Source: Pontibacter lucknowensis (GTDB lineage: Bacteria > Bacteroidota > Bacteroidia > Cytophagales > Hymenobacteraceae). Taken from it: a stretch of 64,000 bases of DNA. The position numbers and the translations under genes are program-made. The DNA lies in the NCBI RefSeq assembly GCF_900156415.1, contig NZ_FTNM01000002.1:992001-1056000 (forward strand), written 5' to 3'. How positions within the stretch are numbered: the first letter of the stretch is position 1; every line of letters begins with the position of its first letter. Under the pieces are notes generated by a model, which saw nothing but the letters and a program-made list of their open reading frames with translations, did not search any database and was not told the DNA's origin. This document shows, piece after piece, positions 18,467 to 26,024 of the stretch.

Positions 18467-19534
18467 TTAGATTTTAGATGTTTTGGCAGGTATAGGAGCT
18501 TTGGCTGAAGCCGGCTTGTTTTTGTAATAGTGCAGGTGCAGCTGGTCAGAGGTTACCATTTCGTTTTCATCTGTCACCAGCAGGCACTCCACCCCTTTCA
18601 GCTGGTTGACCAGGTATAGCCCCTCTTCTTTCCCCAGCACAAATACAGCCGTGGCCAGCGCATCGGCCAGCTCGGCATCCGGGCAGATGATGGTGACGCT
18701 TTTCAGGCCACTTACCGGATAACCGGTGCGTGGGTCTATGATGTGACCGTAGCGTTTGCCATTGATCTCGGCGTACTTCTCGTAGCTTCCGGAAGTCACG
18801 ACGGCGGTGTGGTCGGCCGTGAGCCAGGAGAAAACCTTTTCCTTGTCGGCAGGGTCGGCTATACCGATGTACCAGGGCTGGCCATCGGCCTGCTTGCCCC
18901 AGGTGATCAGGTCGCCGGCGGCATTCACCACGCCGCTTTGTATACCCATTCTGCGCATCAGGTCGCGTGCCCGGTTGGCAGCGTAGCCTTTACCGATGGC
19001 GCCAAACCCGATCTTCATTGCTTGCTCTTTCAGAAACACACTGTGCGTCTCCGGTATCAGCTGGATCTTTTGATACCCGATGTGGCGGATGGAGTTCTCA
19101 ATGGCTTCCGGCGAGGGCATCTGCTTCATCGACCCGTCAAACTTCCATACCTTGTCGGCCGCTGCCCAGCTAATGTCAAAGGCCCCGCCCGTGAGCTCGG
19201 AGATGCGGAGGCTGCGCCGGATAAGCTCGTACAACTCTTCGTCAACCGGTACGGGCATGCCGCCGGCACTCCGGTTGATGGCGCTGGTCTGCGAGGTCGG
19301 TTGCCACTCCGAAATAAGCGCCTCGATCCGCTGGATTTCCGCTATACCTGCCTCAATGGCCTTATTGGCCAGTTCTTCATCCTCCGACACGGCCACCAGT
19401 TCAAACCGGGTGCCCATCAGCAACAGTACTTTTTTCTGTGTTTTCAGCTCCCGGGCAGGAGCCTGCGCTTGTGCGGCGTTGCATACAAGCAACAAGGCCA
19501 CCAGCCAGCATTGCATGATTCTATACATACACAT
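18467..19534 (-). CDS. apbE: FAD:protein FMN transferase (ApbE)
   Basis: Transfers FMN from FAD onto Thr or Ser of target proteins in the periplasm. 355 residues with a signal peptide ending in QAQA. Family motifs: MGTRFELVAV near the N-terminus, FDISWAAADKVWKFDG, IGFGAIGKGYAANRA, GVVNAAGDLITWG, the substrate-binding stretch VTSGSYEKYAEINGKRYGHI followed by IDPRTGYPVSG, and the late ADALATAVFVLGKEEG motif. The length is normal. ATG 19534 is used rather than the TTG one codon earlier. Its flavinylation target is not obvious nearby. The gene order thioredoxin-apbE-DUF4266-DUF3570 suggests that the target or the user of the flavin is one of these envelope proteins. Confidence 0.95.
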   Translation of the reverse strand: MCMYRIMQCWLVALLLVCNAAQAQAPARELKTQKKVLLLMGTRFELVAVSEDEELANKAIEAGIAEIQRIEALISEWQPTSQTSAINRSAGGMPVPVDEELYELIRRSLRISELTGGAFDISWAAADKVWKFDGSMKQMPSPEAIENSIRHIGYQKIQLIPETHSVFLKEQAMKIGFGAIGKGYAANRARDLMRRMGIQSGVVNAAGDLITWGKQADGQPWYIGIADPADKEKVFSWLTADHTAVVTSGSYEKYAEINGKRYGHIIDPRTGYPVSGLKSVTIICPDAELADALATAVFVLGKEEGLYLVNQLKGVECLLVTDENEMVTSDQLHLHYYKNKPASAKAPIPAKTSKI

Positions 19535-19560
19535 CAAAAGGTTAAGGGTAAGCAGGCGAT

Positions 19561-20031
19561 CTACTTTTGGTGCAGGAGTTGCTCCAGGTGCGGAATATAC
19601 TTGTCGGGTCCGCCAGCCTGGTAGCCCGTTTTGCCCAGCACATTTCCTTTCTCATCTGTCAGGACAACCAGCGGGAACAGGCCCTCCTGGTTATATCTGT
19701 CTGCCAGTTGCTCATTGTACTTTTTCTGCTCCTCCGGTAGCTGGTTTTTCTTAAAACGGGGGAAGTCGAGCTCGAGCAGCACAAAATGCTCTTTGGCATA
19801 ATCCCGGAAGGCAGGCGTATCCCATACCTCTTTGCGCAGCAGGATGCAGGGCTTGCACCAGTCGGAGCCGGCAAACACCATCAGGATGGGTTTGTGCCCG
19901 GTTGCAGCCTGCCGGGCGGCTTCCTCGAAGCGGTGTTCCCACTTCACCCCATCAGCTGTGTTTTGGGCATTGACACTATGGCTAAACGGCAGGACCAGCC
20001 ATAGCAAAGCAAAAGATAAGACACGTTTCAT
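19561..20031 (-). CDS. Periplasmic thioredoxin-family protein (DsbD-gamma/thioredoxin-7-like)
   Basis: A 156-residue protein with a signal peptide (SFALLWLVLPFSHSVNAQ) and a thioredoxin fold. The active site FAGSDWCKPCILLRKEV has two cysteines in a CxxC arrangement, followed by the cis-Pro loop FPLVVLTDEKGNVLGKTGY. Such proteins act as periplasmic thiol reductants or oxidases. It is the first gene of the four-gene cassette; the ATG at 20031 (two codons inside a GTG version) is chosen for the better signal peptide. The gap to apbE is 26 bases. Its likely role is to keep cysteines of the DUF4266 tail or another partner reduced, which is inference. Confidence 0.88.
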   Translation of the reverse strand: MKRVLSFALLWLVLPFSHSVNAQNTADGVKWEHRFEEAARQAATGHKPILMVFAGSDWCKPCILLRKEVWDTPAFRDYAKEHFVLLELDFPRFKKNQLPEEQKKYNEQLADRYNQEGLFPLVVLTDEKGNVLGKTGYQAGGPDKYIPHLEQLLHQK

Positions 20032-20414
20032 ATACACCGGTTTGATTAATTGACAAAGTTTTCCTGCCCTTTGCAGGTTAAATTGTTTTCAGGAAACGGA
20101 GGTGTAGAGGTTAGTATCTCATCGAGACAAATAGCTGGTGCTTAGTATGATATAAAACGTTTCGACCGCTGCCGCTGTTGTCTGTTTTATCAGAAATATT
20201 ATTTTATTCCGGCGCCTCTGCCTCCCGCCATGGCCGGCCGGTCTATTCATGTCCACGGGCATTCGCTCTTTTCTGTTTTCTGGTAAGGCAGCTTCGCAAA
20301 ACACTCCGTCACGCCAGGCTGTCGCCCTCCAGCTGAGCTCCCAAACAGCAGGATATAGAAGGTACCAGACCACTGCAGCCAACAGCCCCAAAGCACTGCA
20401 CGCGCAAAACCTGA

Positions 20415-20537
20415 CTAAGGCGCTTGCCCCTGGCTCAGTTGACGGGCTGCCCCGGCGCGCAAACCTCGGTACTGATTACGCCTGTAGGCAAGCACGCCGA
20501 CAACCTGCCCCAGGATCAGGACCGGGTCCAGCCGCAT
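20415..20537 (-). pseudogene. Possible remnant of a LpxB N-domain-like (LAB_N) small membrane protein
   Basis: Forty codons from ATG 20537 that read LDPVLILGQVVGVLAYRRNQ. LAB_N proteins end in a very similar pattern, in which DPVxILGQ is followed by a small helix and YxRNxY. The preceding three-quarters of such a protein cannot be found in any frame upstream, so this would be a 3' fragment. Recognition is by memory of the family pattern only and could be coincidence. Confidence 0.35.
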
Positions 20538-20803
20538 CAACGTCTAGTAAAAGATCATCAAACTACCCGCCAAGGCTCGTGGCTGAAGCAGGCCTTACTT
20601 TTGCATGAGGAACAGGCCATTAGGTGGGTTTTGAGGGAGTGGCGACACATTCCGCTCATTGGCAGGCGGCACGAGGGTGTTGTGGCCATCTTCCCGATTT
20701 CGTCCATTATCCACTCCTGGTCTTCGCGGAAGGGGTGTGGCAGCTGGAAGCGTCCAGAAGCCATAACTCCGCTCCTGCTCCTCGATGCAGCGGTTAACCC
20801 ACA

Positions 20804-20811
20804 CAAAGATA
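20804..20811 (-). promoter_or_regulatory. -7 promoter box TATCTTTG on the minus strand
   Basis: A perfect TAnnTTTG match about 85 bases downstream of the DUF2243 gene. It would read into the debris region and suggests that a transcription unit once stood here. Confidence 0.4.
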
Positions 20812-20893
20812 GTGGCTCTATGGACCCGATTTTTCTGCTATTGCGATGCGGGTTTATTAAGAAAAGGGGCTCGTATGTAGCGCTGATGCTTTC

Positions 20894-21406
20894 TTACTGG
20901 TGCCCGGGTAATGCTTCCCTCCTGCCCTTCTGCACAAGCAGCCAACCGGCAGCCAGCATCACAAGCGATATCCCCAGAAAACCGAAGTTCCAGGCTGATT
21001 GATTAGAACTGATCTCACGCACGTTGTGAAGCACTAAAATGTGGTGGTCGATGATACCCTCCACGATGTTGAAAATGCCAAAACCTAGCAAAAGACTGCC
21101 ACCGAAAATCCGGTTGGAGAGTACTGATTTGCGTTCGTATACCACACGCCAGAGCAAATAAATTCCCAGCGCTGTGGTGAGCCAGGTAAAAGCATGGAAT
21201 ATCCCATCCCAGAACATGTTGGTCTCTTTGTTGAGCAGCGTGTCCGGCGGCAGCTTGGCCGAAATCATCTGGTGCCACTGCAGGATCTGGTGCAGCACAA
21301 TACCATCCACAAACCCACCCATCCCTATACCGATCAGGGTGGCCGCCGCTATCAGCGGACCGCTTCGAACGGACTTCACTTCTTCAATGGGTATCTGTCT
21401 TTTCAT
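20894..21406 (-). CDS. DUF2243 membrane protein
   Basis: A 170-residue inner-membrane protein with about four helices. It carries the DUF2243 signatures: GGFVDGIVLHQILQWHQM after the first helix, FWDGIFHAFTWLTT, and FNIVEGIIDHHILVLHNVRE. The conserved histidines across the helices suggest metal or heme coordination, although no function has been assigned to the family. It starts 6 bases after the gene for a 69-residue membrane protein, so the two form an operon read away from the sulfur island. The start is the ATG at 21406. Confidence 0.9.
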   Translation of the reverse strand: MKRQIPIEEVKSVRSGPLIAAATLIGIGMGGFVDGIVLHQILQWHQMISAKLPPDTLLNKETNMFWDGIFHAFTWLTTALGIYLLWRVVYERKSVLSNRIFGGSLLLGFGIFNIVEGIIDHHILVLHNVREISSNQSAWNFGFLGISLVMLAAGWLLVQKGRREALPGHQ

Positions 21407-21412
21407 AGCGTG

Positions 21413-21622
21413 TTACTTGAGTTTGTTCAGTCGGTATACCGCCACTCCGATAAACAGAAAAGGCAGCAGCATATAAAAGAATAGTTTCAGAAAGCTTTCG
21501 TCGAAAATAGCAGCTTGCAGGGGGCGATTGCAGGTGGTGCAGGCGAGGACGGGAAGGCTGATCAGCATAACTAAAACGAGCGGCAGCACCTGCCGAGGCA
21601 ATCGGTAGAAATACTTTTTCAT
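21413..21622 (-). CDS. Small membrane protein with CTTC motif
   Basis: 69 residues. An N-terminal signal or membrane segment (VLPLVLVMLISLPVLA) is followed at once by CTTCNRPLQ, then a second helix (LFFYMLLPFLFIGVAVY). The CxxC motif would face the periplasm. I do not recognise the family. Its neighbour is DUF2243, and similar two-helix proteins with an N-terminal CxxCN occur in Bacteroidota next to heme or copper enzymes. The upstream sequence contains a GAAGTTTG that could be a -7 box (21650-21657). Confidence 0.7.
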   Translation of the reverse strand: MKKYFYRLPRQVLPLVLVMLISLPVLACTTCNRPLQAAIFDESFLKLFFYMLLPFLFIGVAVYRLNKLK

Positions 21623-21755
21623 CAGCTATACCTGTAAGGATTCCACAATCAAACTTCCCACATATACCTGAACGAAAGCGCTTTAGTTTCTAAATAAGCC
21701 CCTAGCCTGCTCTTAAGGGGATGCACAGCCTTTTGTTTCCACAAAAAAAACTTGT

Positions 21756-21799
21756 GTAACCATAGTCACTGAACAAGGTGCCTTTATCGCTGACCTTTG
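21756..21799 (+). promoter_or_regulatory. Crp/Fnr-type operator and promoter, site 1 (before methyltransferase remnant/usp)
   Basis: A dyad GTAAC-CATA-GTCAC at 21756-21769 (centre 21762.5) is followed by the -7-like box GACCTTTG at 21792-21799. The distance from dyad centre to the first -7 base is 29.5, identical to the other sites in the window, which places the dyad near -41.5. The left half-site is the most degenerate of the set. Confidence 0.6.
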
Positions 21800-21820
21800 T
21801 ATTGTCAATAAGTAGAAAAC

Positions 21821-22027
21821 ATGATGCAGCAATACTGGAACGAACGCAATAGCCAGCAAGAGATGGTATACGGACCTGAGCCGAACGTCTTTTTTGGGAA
21901 ACAACTACCGTCTGGCAGATGCTGGCAGTTTTGCAACCGAACCTGAAAGTGTGGATGTCATGGCACTGATATACGCTCACATCCCTCTGATCTGCGCCAA
22001 ACCCTGCACCGCAAGGTACAGCAGTGA
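21821..22027 (+). pseudogene. Remnant of a SAM-dependent methyltransferase
   Basis: From ATG 21821 the sequence reads MMQQYWNERNSQQEMVYGPE and continues PNVFFGKQLP, a good match to the N-terminus of small class I (TehB/TPMT-like) methyltransferases. The SAM-binding core is absent. The next recognisable piece, in another frame, reads SVDVMALIYAHIP, and after one more frameshift DLRQTLHRKVQQ, both from the second half of the same family. So a deletion and at least one frameshift have destroyed the gene. It lies exactly where the first gene of the operator-controlled unit (site 1) should be, ahead of the universal stress protein. Confidence 0.75.
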
Positions 22028-22107
22028 CTGTTAGTGGCAACCAAACCAACGGCTTACATAAAATAAAAATTAGATCAGCTACACAAGCGATAAACAAGCA
22101 ACATACA

Positions 22108-22950
22108 ATGGAAAAGAGACTCAACATCATGGTGCCGATGGATTTTACACCGGTATCTTTTAAAGCACTGGAAATGCTCGCCTTTCTGATGGAGAAAACT
22201 CCGGTAAACACGCATTTGGTGCATGTTATTCAGGTGAACGCGGCAGAGTGGGCGGGCACCACCGATTCGTCTGAAACCATCGACAGAGGCCAGATAAAAG
22301 AGTTCGAGCAACAGGCAATAGCAGGCTTCGAGGAAATTAGAAAACAGGTGAATTTCGATTTCACCAGCGCTGTGGTATACGGCGGTCTGACGACCAGCCT
22401 GACCAGGTATGCCGAACAGAACGGGATTGACCTAATCATCATGGGTACAGAGGGTGCAGAGGGTTGGTTCGAGCGCATCTCGGGTTCTGAGGCGCAGCAT
22501 GTGGTACGATTTACCAGGGTGCCAATCATCACGATTCAGAAGGACGCCTCTATCACCCCGATCAAAAACCTGCTGTGGGTGGCTGACTTCAGCGCCGAGA
22601 AGCAACCGGAACAAACGGTTAACACCATCAAGACGCTGCAACAGCTTTTCGGGGCACAATTGCACCTCTTGCAGATCATCGAAAAAGAGGATGATCCGAA
22701 GCTCGACAGCATCATACAGCAGATGCAGCGCTTCGCCACCAATTTGAAGTTGCAAAACTACGAACTGCACTTTAAGAGCGACAGCAAGGTGCCGGCCGGT
22801 GTACGCAACTTTAACCAGGAGTCAGAGATGGACCTGGTGGTGATCGGCACCCACGCCCGCAAAGGCTTCAGCCAAATTTTCTACGGCAGCATTGCCGAGA
22901 CTTTGGTGAATCACTGTATCCGTCCATTGCTGACTTATCACCTGAAATAA
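22108..22950 (+). CDS. Universal stress protein with two tandem Usp domains
   Basis: 280 residues from ATG 22108; the frame is open further upstream, but that part overlaps the methyltransferase remnant. Two Usp domains: the first (about 3-145) begins KRLNIMVPMDFTPVSFKALE and ends with IDLIIMGTEGAEGW ... VRFTRVPIITI; the second (150-280) ends with MDLVVIGTHARKGFSQIFYG. The GTxxxxG(W/F) nucleotide-binding loops are only partly kept. Such proteins help survival under energy or oxidative stress. It is read from the operator-bearing promoter at 21756, followed after 62 bases by an OprD-like porin gene, and so is probably a member of the sulfur regulon. Confidence 0.9.
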   Translation: MEKRLNIMVPMDFTPVSFKALEMLAFLMEKTPVNTHLVHVIQVNAAEWAGTTDSSETIDRGQIKEFEQQAIAGFEEIRKQVNFDFTSAVVYGGLTTSLTRYAEQNGIDLIIMGTEGAEGWFERISGSEAQHVVRFTRVPIITIQKDASITPIKNLLWVADFSAEKQPEQTVNTIKTLQQLFGAQLHLLQIIEKEDDPKLDSIIQQMQRFATNLKLQNYELHFKSDSKVPAGVRNFNQESEMDLVVIGTHARKGFSQIFYGSIAETLVNHCIRPLLTYHLK

Positions 22951-23012
22951 AATATTCACATAGGCAGGCTCCGGGGCAGCTATACCTGTTCCAGTTATTA
23001 ATCACCAATTCC

Positions 23013-24416
23013 ATGCTAAAAAAAATTGCGCTGTTCACTGCTTTATCTCTGTCTACGAACTGGGGCATTGCCATTGCACAAGTGCACACCCGTGAGCATG
23101 CAGAGCAGCATGCAGTTTCCGACACCGTACAGATCAGAAGCGCGAAAGACCTTTTCACGAAAGGTGAAATAGAGGGCCACGTGCGCAACTACTTTATGGC
23201 CACATTCAACCACGGTTCCCTCTCCGACAATTATGCCAATGCCATCGGGGCCGAGATTGGGTACAAAACAGCGTCCCTGCACGGTTTCCGCTTTGGTTTT
23301 GCCGGACTCTTTACCTATAACCTGTTTTCTTCCAATCTGGGTGAAAGGGATTTCATTTCCGAAAAACACCCGAAACTGGAGATGGAGCTTTTTGATATCG
23401 AGGACCCGCACAACAAAGCGGACCTGGACCGCCTTGACGAGTTATACCTGGAGTATAATTCAGCCAGGCTTCGGGCCAAAATCGGTCGCTTTAGTTTTAC
23501 CTCTCCCCTAATGAACCCGCAGGATACGCGCATGAAACCGTATTCTTTTCAAGGTATAAAAGTGCAACTGCCGTTTCAGGAAAAAGGCCTTCTCACGATG
23601 GCTTGGTTCGACCATTTCTCACCCAGAAGTACCGTGGAATGGTACAGGGCTGGGGAAACGATCGGTATTTTTTCACCGGGAGTGGATGAATGGGGAAAAC
23701 CATCCGGCTATCCGCATCACACACATACTAAAGGCGTAGCTGTAACTGGTTTGCAATTAAAACCCAACAAACGCCTGCAGGCCGAAGCCTGGAACTACTG
23801 GATTGAAAACGTATCGAACAACAGCTATGGCAGAGCGGTAGTAGAGGTAGTGCCACAGGTAAAGGCAGGTATAGAGGGATTGTACCAGTTTCAGGTAGGC
23901 AACGGCGGCAACCCTGAAAGTACGCTGGTTTACTTCCCGGACCAGCAGCAGTGGCTGGCTGGGGGTATGCTGGCCTATGAGCCCAACAATCTGCACCTGT
24001 CGCTTAATTACCTGCACATCGACGGGGGCGGGCGCTTTCTGTTTCCTCGGGAATGGGGACGCGAGCAGTTTTTTGCCACCATCTCCAGAGGACGATTGGA
24101 AGGTGTGGGCAAATCGGATTTGCTCGTAGCAAAAGGCCGCAAAAAATGGTCTGATAATTTCTCTTCAGAATTGTCAGTAGCCAAGTCGTGGCTCCCGGCA
24201 CCAAACGATTATAGGTATAACAAACATGGCGCTATATCCCACTGGGGCTGGGTGGCTGATCTCAATTATAGTCCCTCGAAACCGGTACTCGATGGGCTCA
24301 GTTTCCGCTTGCTCTACATTGGTCGTACATCTCCCGAAATGGATATCCCGCTAAAGGACATGTATTACAACACCAACTTTCACAATATAAACTTTGTAAC
24401 GCAGCTTACTTTTTAG
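23013..24416 (+). CDS. OprD-like outer-membrane porin
   Basis: 467 residues with a signal peptide (ALFTALSLSTNWGIAIAQ) and a C-terminal Phe after alternating residues (NINFVTQLTF), typical of an outer-membrane barrel. The segment EGHVRNYFMATFNHGSL and the following GYKTASLHGFRFGFAG match the OprD/OprD-like substrate-specific porins. It probably admits small anions or organic acids; its position in the unit downstream of operator site 1 hints at thiosulfate or a related oxyanion, which is inference only. It runs directly behind the universal stress protein gene. Confidence 0.82.
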   Translation: MLKKIALFTALSLSTNWGIAIAQVHTREHAEQHAVSDTVQIRSAKDLFTKGEIEGHVRNYFMATFNHGSLSDNYANAIGAEIGYKTASLHGFRFGFAGLFTYNLFSSNLGERDFISEKHPKLEMELFDIEDPHNKADLDRLDELYLEYNSARLRAKIGRFSFTSPLMNPQDTRMKPYSFQGIKVQLPFQEKGLLTMAWFDHFSPRSTVEWYRAGETIGIFSPGVDEWGKPSGYPHHTHTKGVAVTGLQLKPNKRLQAEAWNYWIENVSNNSYGRAVVEVVPQVKAGIEGLYQFQVGNGGNPESTLVYFPDQQQWLAGGMLAYEPNNLHLSLNYLHIDGGGRFLFPREWGREQFFATISRGRLEGVGKSDLLVAKGRKKWSDNFSSELSVAKSWLPAPNDYRYNKHGAISHWGWVADLNYSPSKPVLDGLSFRLLYIGRTSPEMDIPLKDMYYNTNFHNINFVTQLTF

Positions 24417-24463
24417 GTATACCTAACTAAAAATAACAACAATTTCCCCTTGATTAACGCTAT

Positions 24464-24507
24464 GTGACTTAGGTCACTGTGTTCGGGTAACGTATACTAT
24501 ACCTTTG
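24464..24507 (+). promoter_or_regulatory. Crp/Fnr-type operator and promoter, site 2
   Basis: A perfect dyad GTGAC-TTAG-GTCAC at 24464-24477 (centre 24470.5), followed by TG, and a perfect -7 box TACCTTTG at 24500-24507. Spacing 29.5. It drives the first persulfide dioxygenase/rhodanese gene, whose ATG is 62 bases after the box. Confidence 0.8.
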
Positions 24508-24568
24508 TAATGAAATCAGGAAGTACTGTTAAACTTGCTGAATTTATAAGCATAAAAACCCAAAACCC

Positions 24569-25906
24569 ATGAAAATAGAACAGTTCGAAGACAAAGGCTT
24601 AGCGCATTATGCTTATGCCATACTGAGTGAAAAAACCAGTGAAGTCGTGCTGATAGATCCGGCCCGTAATCCGCAGCCCTACTACGACTTCGCCGAGAAA
24701 AATAACGCGAAAATAGTAGGTGTGATCGAAACGCACCCACATGCTGACTTTGTGAGTTCCCACCTCGAAATTCACGAGAAAACGGGTGCTACGATTTACG
24801 CGCACAGCCTGGTAGGTGCCGACTATCCGCATAAAACGTTTGACGAAGGTGAAGTGCTGGAGATTGGAGACGTGAAACTGAAATCCATCCACACGCCGGG
24901 TCACTCTCCAGACGGCATCAGCATTGTGCTGGAACACGAAGGTAAGGACAAAGCGGTATTTACAGGCGACACCCTGTTTATAGGCGATGTAGGTCGTCCG
25001 GACTTGCGCGAGAGTGCCGGTAACGTAACAGCCAAGCGCGAAGAGCTGGCCCGCCAGATGTATCAAAGCACCCGCGAAAAACTGATGAAGCTGGACGACG
25101 ATGTGCTGGTATACCCTGCGCACGGAGCTGGCACGCTTTGCGGCAAGGGCCTGAGCGAAGCGAACAGCAGCACCATCGGAGCCGAGAAAATGAGCAACTA
25201 TGCCCTGCAGGAAATGAGCGAAGATGCTTTCGTGAAAGTACTGACAGAAGATCAGCCTTTTATACCGAAATACTTTGGCTACGACGTAGGGCTTAACAAG
25301 CAAGGTGCTCCCTCCTACCAGCCTAGCCTGGACAAGGTGAAGAAACTGGAGAAAAACTACAAGCCGGGCAAAGGTGCTGTGATCGTGGACGGCCGTAGCG
25401 AAAAGGTTTTCAAAAAAGGGCACCTCGAGGGTGCGATCAACATTCAGAACGGTGGCAAATTTGAAACCTGGCTGGGTAGTATTATTGGTCCGAACGAGCG
25501 CTACTACCTGATCGCTGAAACAGAAGATGAGCTGGATGACCTGATTCGCAAAGCTTCCAAAATCGGTTATGAATTGCTGATTGAGGGCGCGTTTGTACAG
25601 ACCGAAGCAGGTGAGGAGAAATCTCCGGTAATCGATGTGGCTGAGTTCAAAGAAAATCAGGACCAGTATACCATCGTGGACATCCGCAACGCTTCCGAAG
25701 TGAAAGTTGGTAAATTCTTCGACAAGGCCATCAACATTCCGCTTCCAGAACTGCGTGAACGAGCCAGGGAAATTCCTTCGGACAAACCAGTTGTGGTGCA
25801 CTGTGCCGGTGGTTACCGCTCTGCGGCAGGCAGCAGCATCGTGGAAGCAGCTTTGCCAGACACCAAGGTACTTGACCTGAGCGAAGCCGTAAACGACTTT
25901 AAATAA
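24569..25906 (+). CDS. Persulfide dioxygenase-rhodanese fusion (CstB-like), copy 1
   Basis: 445 residues in three parts. The N-terminal metallo-beta-lactamase fold (1-245) has THPHAD (His56, His58, Asp60), HTPGHS (His112) and FTGDTLF (Asp134), the iron ligand set of persulfide dioxygenases; GRPDLR follows. A middle rhodanese-like domain (about 265-345) lacks the active Cys. A C-terminal rhodanese (about 355-445) has the active loop HCAGGYRS with Cys412. This is the domain order of S. aureus CstB, which oxidises low-molecular-weight persulfides and forms thiosulfate. It is soluble and cytoplasmic. It has its own operator-promoter (site 2) and is followed by a terminator and the Crp/Fnr gene. 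Confidence 0.92.
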   Translation: MKIEQFEDKGLAHYAYAILSEKTSEVVLIDPARNPQPYYDFAEKNNAKIVGVIETHPHADFVSSHLEIHEKTGATIYAHSLVGADYPHKTFDEGEVLEIGDVKLKSIHTPGHSPDGISIVLEHEGKDKAVFTGDTLFIGDVGRPDLRESAGNVTAKREELARQMYQSTREKLMKLDDDVLVYPAHGAGTLCGKGLSEANSSTIGAEKMSNYALQEMSEDAFVKVLTEDQPFIPKYFGYDVGLNKQGAPSYQPSLDKVKKLEKNYKPGKGAVIVDGRSEKVFKKGHLEGAINIQNGGKFETWLGSIIGPNERYYLIAETEDELDDLIRKASKIGYELLIEGAFVQTEAGEEKSPVIDVAEFKENQDQYTIVDIRNASEVKVGKFFDKAINIPLPELRERAREIPSDKPVVVHCAGGYRSAAGSSIVEAALPDTKVLDLSEAVNDFK

Positions 25907-25927
25907 GCGTTCTATACATTAATTATT

Positions 25928-25966
25928 ACCAGTGCGGGTACTTTTGGTGCCTGCACTGGTTTTTTG
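25928..25966 (+). terminator. Rho-independent terminator after persulfide dioxygenase 1
   Basis: Stem ACCAGTGC/GCACTGGT (25928-25935 and 25953-25960) followed by a T-run. It separates the enzyme gene from the regulator gene. Confidence 0.8.
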
Positions 25967-26024
25967 CTTTATACTTGCTATACCTTAACATCTATTCAAA
26001 CCTTTACGACACGTATACTATACC

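Larger units (their letters stand above)
20041..20893 (+). other. Gene-poor stretch with probable gene debris
   Basis: About 850 bases without a convincing intact gene. Several overlapping open frames run on both strands, the longest being 192 codons on the plus strand, but none has family motifs or a normal composition. On the minus strand a good -7 box (20804-20811) is followed by fragments: one frame reads like the tail of a lipid A synthase N-domain protein (20415-20537), and another (about 20391-20230) begins with a hydrophobic helix. The most economical reading is a decayed operon. Confidence 0.5.

Noticed and set aside
20424..21002. A 192-codon plus-strand open frame
   Set aside because: It overlaps the 3' end of the DUF2243 gene on the other strand, lacks any motif and has an atypical composition.
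21650..21693. An eighth operator for the DUF2243 unit
   Set aside because: A GAAGTTTG box is present on the minus strand, but the expected dyad position reads GCTTTAGTTTCTAA on the plus strand, which does not fit.
21702..22211. A 169-codon minus-strand open frame across the site 1 promoter
   Set aside because: It runs through an operator, a promoter, the methyltransferase remnant and the start of the stress protein gene, and has no recognisable domain.
24599..25801. A 400-codon open frame antisense to persulfide dioxygenase 1
   Set aside because: The sense frame has complete metal and rhodanese motifs; the antisense product has no domain.
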